Part shown: positions 56,850 to 64,000 of the stretch, piece after piece
Numbering within the stretch: the stretch's first letter is position 1
How the letters are laid out: every line of letters begins with the position of its first letter
DNA from: Sciurus carolinensis
Taxonomy: Eukaryota; Chordata; Mammalia; Rodentia; Sciuridae
NCBI RefSeq assembly: GCF_902686445.1
Contig: NW_025920104.1
Coordinates: 5,022,001 to 5,086,000, forward strand
Length of the DNA stretch: 64,000 nucleotides
Reading direction: 5' to 3'
Position numbers and translations under genes: made by a program
The notes under the pieces: model-generated
Database searches by the model: none
Seen by the model: the letters and a program-made list of their open reading frames with translations, nothing else
Told to the model about the DNA's origin: nothing

Positions 56850-56985
56850 CCTGGCATGGTAGACACACCTGTCATCCCAGCAATTCAGAAGGCAAAGACT
56901 GAAGGAACACAAACTCCAGCCCAGTCTGTGCAGCTTAGGGAAACCCTGTCTGAAAATCAATTTTAGGACAAATACCATTGAAATA
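56850..56985 (+). mobile_element. B1 SINE, degenerate, sense
   Basis: 'cctggcatggtagacacacc', 'tgtcatcccagcaattcaga', and a 'gggaaaccctgtctgaaaat' end followed by an A-rich segment match the B1 layout. It is old. Confidence 0.7.
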
Positions 56986-57031
56986 ACAAGTTAATTTCTT
57001 ACATCCTCTATTCTTTCTTGATGGGATTCAG

Positions 57032-57341
57032 GCCTGGAGGAAATGCTGGTTTATCCTGTGGAGCAGCCAGTGCAGTGGTGACTCAGTTTTCCTGGAATAT
57101 TACAAGCATGACCAGTCCAAAAAGCCCTTGGCAGATCATCAACCTGAATCTCTGTGAGCAGGTGCAAACAAACGTGACTTTTCACAAGAAGGGTCTGCCA
57201 TGTGGCTTCGTGTTCAACATCAAGACCAACAAGCACACTTTTTACCTGGTGGCAGAGACAAAGGAGGACATGTATAAGTGGGTGCAGAGCATCTGCCAGA
57301 CCTGCTGCTTCCAGCAGGAGGTGGAGAGCACAGGCACATAG
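57032..57341 (+). pseudogene. GAB-family PH-domain exon, frameshifted
   Basis: GAB proteins are GRB2-associated docking adaptors that bind phosphoinositides through an N-terminal PH domain. A splice-acceptor-like stretch ending in CAG (57,029-57,031) is followed by a frame from 57,032 reading AW-RKCWFIL, later LEYYKHDQSKKPL. After a one-base insertion near 57,131 it continues in another frame as IINLNLCEQV, FVFNIKT, FYLVAET and YKWVQSICQ, and stops at 57,339-57,341. This order is that of the second coding exon of GAB1/GAB2/GAB4, from mid-PH to its C-terminal helix with the invariant Trp. The intron-like upstream border argues against a processed copy. The frameshift, and Cys in place of the conserved Arg of the KKRWF motif, argue for a dead copy, perhaps GAB4-like. 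A sequencing error at the frameshift is the alternative. GAB family is secure, member is not. Confidence 0.75.
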
Positions 57342-57719
57342 ACACCAGCATTCTCTGGAGGCTGATATGACCTCAGGTCCCTTTTTTAGGTAAATCAGGT
57401 GCCACCCATGGCCAAATGTCACGAGGACCCCTGGCCCTCCCTTTGCTCAAGTGGGAAACCAAGAAAATGAGGGTCATGATGAAGCAAAATGTGCACTGTG
57501 ACCTGTCCTCAGGCCCCCTCAACCCACCCCCATCTACCAGTGTGCCACCTTGCCCCTCCCTCAGCTCACACATTGTGACTGTCTGCCATCCCAAGGGGAG
57601 ACCTCCTGGGTCCTCCTCCATCCAGCCTCTGCAGTTAGACTTGGCCCTCAGTCCTCTATGATCATGTTGATGACCAATCCAGGGCTCCTCCACATTCACC
57701 TGGGAGAAGACAGATCAGG
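57342..57719. other. Sequence flanking the GAB-like exon, nothing recognised
   Basis: No second GAB exon or repeat is visible. A chance frame of 108 codons on the minus strand (57,373-57,699) overlaps an 81-codon plus frame. Confidence 0.4.
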
Positions 57720-58169
57720 GGGATGCTAATTGACTTTGGTTTTTTATTACTAATTTTATTTGTTCTATTTAGTTGTACATGACAGCAGAATGAATTTATA
57801 CATTTTATTAAATCATACATAAGTTTAATCTCATTTTTCTGGTTGTACATATTGTAGGATCACATTGATCATGCAGTCATATATGTACATGAAGTAATAA
57901 TGTGTTTCACTCTACTATCCTTCCTGCACCATAGCCTTTCCCCTCTTCAATCCTCTCTACCTAATGTAAAGTAACTCTATTCTTCCCTAGTACCCCACTG
58001 CCTTATTGTGAATTAGCATCTGCATATCAGAGAATCATTCAAGTTTTGATTTTGGATTTGGCTTAGTTTGCCTAGCATTATATTCTCCAACTCCATTCAT
58101 GTGCTGGCAAATGCCATAATTTCATTCTTCTTTAAAGCTGAGTAATACTCCATTGTTTGTATGTATGTA

Positions 58170-58208
<39 letters not shown>

Positions 58209-59345
58209 CACATTTTCTTTATCCATTCATCTGTTTAAGGGCACCTAGATTGCTTCCATAGTTTAACTATTGTGAGTTGAACTGCTAAAAATGCTGATGT
58301 GGCTGCATCACTGTAGTATGCTGATTTTAAGTCCTTTGGGTATAAACTGAGGCATGGGAAATTGTGTCAAGTGGTCATTGCATTCCAAGTTTTCTGAAGA
58401 ATCTCCATACTGGCTTCCATAATGGTTGTACCATTTTGCATTCCCACCAGCAATGGATTAGTGTACCTTTTTTCCCACATCCTCACCAACATATATTGTT
58501 GCTTGTATTCTTGATAATTGCCATTCTGATTGTAGTGAGGTGAAATCTTAGAGCAGTTTTGTTTTGTAGTTCTCTAAACACTAGAGATGTTAAGCTTTTT
58601 GTCATATATTTGTTGACCATTCATACTTATTCTTCTGTAAATTGTTCAGTTTCTTAGTCCATTTATTTATTAGGTTTTCTTTTTGTTCTTGGTTTTTTTT
58701 TCTTTTTGGTGTTAAGTTTTTTGAGTTCTTTATATATTCTAGAGATGAATGTTTTATCTGAGGTGCATGTGGTAAATATTTTCTTCCAATCTGTATGTTC
58801 TCTCTTCACAGTATTGTTTCTTTTGCTGAGAAGAAGCTTCTAGTGTGTATTCATTCCATTTGTTGATTCTCAGTTTAACTTCTTGTGCTTTAGGGGTCTT
58901 CTTAAGGAAGTCAGGTACTAAGCCCACATGATAAAGATTTGGCCTACTTTTTCTTCTACTAGGTATAGGGTCTCTGTTCTAATGCCCAAGTCTGTGATTC
59001 AGTTTGAGTGTCTTTTTGTACAGGGTGAGAGATAAAGGATTAATTTCATTGTTACATGTGGCTTTCCAATTTTCCCAGAAGCATTTTTGAATAGGCTATC
59101 ATTTCTCTGGTAAATGTTTTTGGTGCCTTTGTCTAGTGCATTTATGTGAGTTTGTCTCTGTGTCTTCTCTTCTGTACCACTGGTCTTCATATCTGTTTTG
59201 GTGTAAATACCATGCTGTTTGTATTACTATAGCTCTGTAGAATAGATTGAGGTCTTGTATTGTGGTGCCTTCTGCTGTACTTTTCTTGCTAAGGATTGCT
59301 TTGGCTATTCTGGGTTTCTTATTTTTCTCAAAATGAAGTTAAACC
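57720..59345 (-). mobile_element. L1 retrotransposon, 5'-truncated, antisense
   Basis: The plus strand carries the reverse complement of an L1 3' half: a T-rich start near 57,738 (poly-A side), then words such as 'tgatgtggctgcatcactgt', 'agtcctttgggtataaactg', 'cccaccagcaatggattagt' and 'ttgttgaccattcatactta', which are hallmarks of antisense L1 ORF2. No frame is open, so it is inactive. The internal TG microsatellite at 58,155 interrupts it. The truncation end near 59,345 is approximate. Confidence 0.85.
58155..58208 (+). repeat. (TATG)n(TG)n microsatellite
   Basis: About 15 bp of TATG repeats followed by about 36 bp of TG dinucleotides within the antisense L1, at a site after 'ctccattgtttg' where L1 copies often carry a 'tgtatatgtac' stretch. 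Confidence 0.95.
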
Positions 59346-60390
59346 TTTATCTCTTACCCTACTTTTGGGTTTTGATGACAGTTTCCTTTTTGGTGTAGTC
59401 AGCCAATCTGGACTTAGTGATGACATTTGTATAGCTTTGTGAATGTACCAAAACCAACAGAAATTTACATTTTGAAATGGTGGCATTTATGCAAATTATT
59501 TATAACTTTTAATAAAAAATAAGTTTCTCTTGTGATGGGTGACCAACCAGGTTCAGGTCTCCTTGACTTGGGAACAGTTTTGTAGGCTGAGCCCTGGGCT
59601 GTCCACTGGGACAGAAAGGCTGTGCTCCCACCAGCCCTTGCTGCTGTGGTTCTGAGGTTCTGTAACTTTTTAAAAGAGGGTAGTGTGTTTTGATGTTACA
59701 CCAGGCACTAGAATGTTTGAAGCCAGGTAGACCTTGTGTGAAGTACTGCTGTGGAACTGATTTTCGTATTCCTGGGGGAAGGATAATGGGCCCATTTTCT
59801 CTCACATTTTGGGAAGAGTAACTCAACTTTTCAAAGTGAGTTTTAACTTGCCTTGTGTGCTCTCTCTTGTGGGAAGCTACTTGGTTCTCCATGCATGTCT
59901 TACACCCTGTTTTTACTGATGATGGTGCAGATCTGAGCAACTGATACCAGGGTTGCATGGCAACCCTGATTGATGTGGGAATAGCATGGTGTATGGAGAT
60001 GTGTCAATCAGGCAGTCTTTGGGAGTTTGTCACCAGTCCAGGAATGCTGACTTGGGCAACAAGGGCTAAGTGAGGGAGGTTTTGAATGATAAGGAAGATT
60101 GTTACTGGAACTGTCAAGGAGTTGGTCAGTTTCTTTGTCTTCTAAAGAATGTGTTCCCTTGGGATCTTGACATCTTGTCCATGAGGAATGTTCTCTTAGC
60201 TGTTTGGAGGTTCAGTTTCTAGATGGAGGATATTAGTTGCTTTTGAGAATTTCAGTACTGTGAGTTCTTTCTGAAGAGAGAAAGAGGCTTGCCTTCCTTC
60301 TCAGAGAAGAATCTAGTGTGTTTCAAGTTAGCAGCTTTCATACAAAGTGCTGAGTGGCTGTAAAACCCTCCACAGGAGATCAGAGCACAT
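59346..60390. other. Intergenic DNA with one unrecognised open frame
   Basis: The minus-strand frame 59,509-59,958 (149 codons, from Met at 59,958) is the longest outside repeats and has balanced composition rich in Gln, Ser and Pro. I recognise no domain. It may be a chance frame or a relic. The rest holds nothing identifiable. Confidence 0.3.
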
Positions 60391-60501
60391 GGGTAGTGTT
60401 GTGGTTCAGTGGTGTAGCACTTGTCTGGCATGTGTGAGGCCCTGGTTCAATCGTCAGCACTGCATATAAAGAAAAATAAAATAAATAAAGGTCCATTGAC
60501 A
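60391..60501 (+). mobile_element. ID SINE (squirrel type)
   Basis: GTTGTGGTTCAGTGGTGTAG, 'gcatgtgtgaggccctggtt' and 'tcgtcagcactgcatataaa' with an (AAATA)-type tail match the ID elements abundant in squirrels. It contains A- and B-box-like Pol III promoter words. Confidence 0.9.
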
Positions 60502-61559
60502 ATTGAGAAAATAGATTTTTTACAGAGTCAGAGATCAGTCATCAGTCAGGGTTCCCAGTTGAGCTGGGAACTGTGAAGGAGCAAGGAATCAGCATCTGAC
60601 AACTCTTCATGGAAGAGCCTGTTGCAGTAATGACTCTGTGAATTGTTGGTTTTTCTAGTAAGGAAACAACACTTCTTTCCTGCCTAACACTGACACTTTG
60701 CAGAACTGAAATTCTCTCTGTTGACCTGGGCTATGTTTGCACAGGCACTCGATTTTCATTGCCTAAAACTCCTTCAAGGCAATGCCTTTCTGTTGCCAAG
60801 CCTGTTGAGAGCCTTTCCACACCTTAACTCAGGATCCAGCCCTTTCACAGGAGAGGAGATGCCTGCACTCACACCAGCCCTACACAGCCACAGAAAGATG
60901 TGACAGCAGCTGTTTGAGCTTCTGCCCTGAAAGCAGAGACATAGTATAAATCCAACTAGCAAGTGACAACAACTCTCAGAGCTAGCCAACACTGATGCCA
61001 GGTCACACAGGTGGGTGACAGCAGGATTCTGTCTGATTTTTGTGTGATGCCTGGTCCTCTTTGACCCTGACCATTGCTACAGCCAGTCCTGGGTGCCTCT
61101 GCCCCTTTGGACTGGATGCTCCCCCTGACCTCTTCCACTAGGTCCTGCCCTGGACTTGCTCACTCCTCACTGACCCATGTTGCTCATTGTTATGGGGTGA
61201 ACCTGACCAAATCCACATCACTTCCCACATGATGTGATGCATGTCTTTGTCAGAGATTCTGATTCCTTCTGTAAACTGGATGAATTGCTTTCTGCTTTCA
61301 CCCAGTGCTGCATGGGTGCATCATGGAGACTTAGCAGAGCTGAAGTTGATATTCCTGAAAGATGATTCAGTGGATAGAGGGACACTGCCCTCTCTCAGTC
61401 CCATGAGACACATGCTGCAGGGCTCCCAGCAGGCATGCCCTCTTACCTTTAATTTATTAAGGGATGCACAGGGATCCATCACAATATGTGTGTCCTGTTT
61501 CAACTGAAAGTAGATTTGTGGTAGACAGTCTTTTTTCTTTATAAAAGTTTTTATTTCCT
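60502..61559. other. Intergenic DNA, nothing recognised
   Basis: Frames no longer than 88 codons (61,241-61,507, plus). No exon or repeat was identified. Confidence 0.45.
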
Positions 61560-61690
61560 ATTTTTTAGATGGACTCCAGGTTTTACCCAGGCTAGTCTGA
61601 GCATCTGGGCTCCAGCCCTCTTCCCACCTCAGCCCCTTGAATGCTGAGACAAGATGTGCCTACACACCAAGCTGTTTCTCTTTTTAGCCC
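61560..61690 (-). mobile_element. B1-like SINE, antisense, degenerate
   Basis: 'tttacccaggctagtctgag', 'ccacctcagccccttgaatg' and 'gtgcctacacaccaagctgt' follow the antisense B1 order. It is older than the copy at 54,985. Confidence 0.65.
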
Positions 61691-63224
61691 TTCTGTCCAC
61701 CCCTGTATTTTTATTTCCTTTGCCACCTTCCAATTCCTCACATAATCCACACAAACATACCCAGGATAAAACATCAGGATCAGGAGAAGACTGGAAGGGA
61801 CACAGTTTGAATATTGACTTCAGGCTTCATGAAATAACTTCCTGACAGACAGCTCTTCTCTAAGGGAACCCAGGGGTGATGTTAACAAAGGGGATGCAGT
61901 TCCCAGAAGAAATATGATAATTCTGTAATACTTATGGAATTTGTTTCTGGGATTACTTTTGGAGGAGAGTGCTTTGCTGTCCCTGGAGTACTTCTGGTGC
62001 AGACAGGAGGAACCCAGGTCACACAGACAGCAGGGCACCTACTCCATGCTATGGCCTGGCTGATGAGGCCTATTCAGCAAATCTGGCATTAGGATGGGGG
62101 CCCGCCTGGCCCAAGACCTGACCTCACACTTCAAGAGTCACTTGTCCTGGGGATACTCCAGAGCAGTAAGAAATAGATGACCAGAAACCCACTCTGGTTG
62201 CAGGCAGGGCAGACAGCAGGGATGTGCAATGTGGGAAGCTGCTGCTGGGTTTCACAACAATGCTTAATATGGCCTTTCTCTGATGACCCACTTCAGGATG
62301 AGGCCATTTTCCCACCTGTCCTTATGTTTTATCCACAGGCTCCCTGAGAACTATTTCCACAGCCCATCAGGAGCTCTGCTCCTCCCTAGCTGAGCTGACA
62401 CACTCATGGCAGCAGTACCTCCAAGAACAAAGATGCTCTACCCTGCCACACCCAAGTCAGCCTACATTGCTGACAGGCTACCCCCCTGAATGGGAAGAAG
62501 CACAGCCCACCTGGTCCTCCAGAGGACCGCAGAGGCACCTCCATCCATATCTACACTTGGATCAGAACATGAGCCATGGAGCAGAGAGTGTGATGTAGGG
62601 ATGATCATCACCCCATGACCACAGCAGCCAGGGCTCCTGTGCCCCTGTTTAGAGCTGAAAGATGGGACAAGCCTGGTCCACTAACCACACCAGGCCAAGG
62701 GCTCCTGTGCCCCTGTTCTAATCCTTGTGAGAAAAACAAGGTCTTGTGACTACACCAGAACACGAACTTCTGTGGGGGACAGGCATTTTTCCAAGTCCAC
62801 ACCAAGCCAGAGGTTCCTGTGACCCTGCTTTAGAGCTGTAAATTAAGATAATCTTGTGCCAGTGGCCATACTGGCCCAGGAACTCTTTTGCTCCTGCCTT
62901 TTTAGTTGTAAAGACAGGAGTGAGGATCTCTCTTCAGGTGAGCACACAAGGGAAGGTGATCTAATGTAACCCTCACAGTCCTTGGCAGTAGCAAGTGATG
63001 ATCATGTTCCAGAATAACTTCCCATTTTCAAGAATCACAAAAAGGCACTAGACCTGGAGGTTCAGAACTGAACACAGACCTGCTGACTGGCCCTGTGCTG
63101 TGGAACCAGGGTTGCCTTGCTTCTGCTCCAGAGCTGTAACATTCCTTGTGCTGACAGCTGTCCACATGGTGTTCAGATGGGACTTGGTTAAAATCAAATG
63201 ATATTTAAAATCCAGGGTCTCTCC
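61691..63224. other. Intergenic DNA; faint tandem segments at 62.6-62.9 kb
   Basis: No gene support. Between 62,628 and 62,900 the phrases 'gggctcctgtgcccctgttt', 'gggctcctgtgcccctgttc' and 'aggttcctgtgaccctgctt' recur at 62,632, 62,699 and 62,811, suggesting an old tandem duplication of ~65-110 bp. There are only chance frames. Confidence 0.4.
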
Positions 63225-63475
63225 AGGGATAACAGCATGTGTCTCACTTCTCAAAGGCTTAGGAGACTGAAGTAGGAGGATGGCAAGTTTGAAGTCAGCC
63301 TCCGCAACTTATCAAGGCCTTTAGCAATGTAGTGAGACAGTGTCTCAAAATAAAACATAAACTGAGGGTTGGGAAGTGTAGCTCTGTGATTATGCATCAC
63401 TGGGGGCAATCCATGATACTAACAAATAAAATACCATAATATAAAATGACATAATATATCACAAAATAAAATAAA
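63225..63475 (+). mobile_element. B1-ID dimeric SINE
   Basis: A B1-like half ('aggcttaggagactgaagta', 'agtcagcctccgcaacttat', 'gtgagacagtgtctcaaaat') is joined to an ID-like half ('gggttgggaagtgtagctct', 'gcatcactgggggcaatcca') and an AT-rich tail. This dimer is typical of squirrels and relatives, and is the best single lineage marker in the window. Confidence 0.85.
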
Positions 63476-63734
63476 ATCCAGAGCCTCAGTCACTTGAAGC
63501 ACTCAGTGCCACATGATGCTTGTCCCATCTTATAGACCCTCTGGGGCATGGACTTGGCCTGGAGCAGGCATCTGTTTCCCAGTCCCACCTACCCCTCTCA
63601 GGACTGCACCTGTACATTGACTTCTATTCCCATTGTTTAGGCAATCAATAGCATGGAGTTGCTTGGCTCTGCCCAGGCTGGTTCTGCTTTGTTCCCAAGG
63701 GCCAGAAGATCACATGTCAGGCTCCTTATTAGTT

Positions 63735-63850
63735 AAGATAGAAATAACAGGGGCTCACTGTTGCCAAGGTTGGCCTGGGCTTTGCAGTCCTCTTTCTCAG
63801 CCTCTTGAGAAAGTGGATTACAAGCACATACCACTGAGTCTGGTTCATAC
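63735..63850 (-). mobile_element. B1-like SINE, antisense, degenerate
   Basis: 'ggggctcactgttgccaagg', 'ctttctcagcctcttgagaa' and 'ttacaagcacataccactga' have the antisense B1 order. Many substitutions. Confidence 0.65.
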
Positions 63851-64000
63851 TCTATCTCTCAAGGCTGCCTGATTCCCTGGAAAAGCTGGGCACTTTCCTT
63901 ATGATGGTGCATACATTAATCTCTATCACTCACAGGAACAGGACTGTCCAGGAACAGAGGGCCAGAAAGTCAGGGCCCCTGGGCTAGTCAGTGTTATGGG

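Overview
The window looks like non-coding, repeat-rich nuclear DNA from a rodent, most likely a squirrel-family (Sciuridae) genome. The lineage call rests on the SINEs: tRNA-derived ID elements with a 'gctcagtggtag' or 'ggttcagtggtgtagcac' head (51.1, 55.4 and 60.4 kb), B1 (7SL-derived) monomers, and a B1-ID dimer at 63.2 kb of the type typical of squirrels. There are no bacterial-style genes and no convincing intact protein-coding gene. Nearly all long open frames are artefacts of one huge tandem repeat.

Layout. (1) 1-8.3 kb: ordinary intergenic DNA with old transposon fragments (an LTR at 0.94-1.57 kb, a MER5A-like DNA transposon at 3.3 kb, an LTR-like segment near 4 kb, a MaLR-like LTR at 6.64-7.04 kb). 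(2) 8,320-15,396: a complete, very young gammaretrovirus-type LTR element. It has two 496-bp LTRs differing at 3 positions, a 4-bp CCAC target duplication, a tRNA-Pro-like primer site and a polypurine tract. It has no gag or pol and only a remnant of the env transmembrane region, so it resembles the non-autonomous mouse VL30 type. (3) 15.4-17.07 kb: non-repetitive spacer. (4) 17,070-48,225: a 31-kb array of a degenerate heptanucleotide, (TGCTCTG)n / (CAGAGCA)n, broken only by one solo LTR at 30.7-31.2 kb. (5) 48.2-64 kb: a CT microsatellite with a polyadenylation-signal tail, then intergenic DNA with SINEs, an antisense 5'-truncated L1 (57.7-59.3 kb), a second MaLR-like LTR carrying an ID insertion, and a frameshifted exon of a GAB-family PH domain (57.03-57.34 kb).

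The remarkable object is the heptad array. It changes strand 14 times, giving 15 orientation domains from about 0.1 to 5.9 kb. At least four CAGAG-to-CTCTG switch points share one junction sequence and at least four CTCTG-to-CAGAG switch points share another. Longer non-heptad 'marker' words recur many times, always in the orientation of their domain. The array is therefore a family of copied fold-back (inverted) higher-order units, not a simple expanded microsatellite. Because 7 is not a multiple of 3 and the heptamer has no stop codon in any frame, all six frames stay open for long distances and encode shifted versions of one heptapeptide per strand. These should not be annotated as genes.

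Limits: coordinates of old repeats and of domain switches are read by eye, generally good to about 5-20 bp for switches and 10-50 bp for old repeats. Family names for degenerate repeats are by recognition, not by database search.
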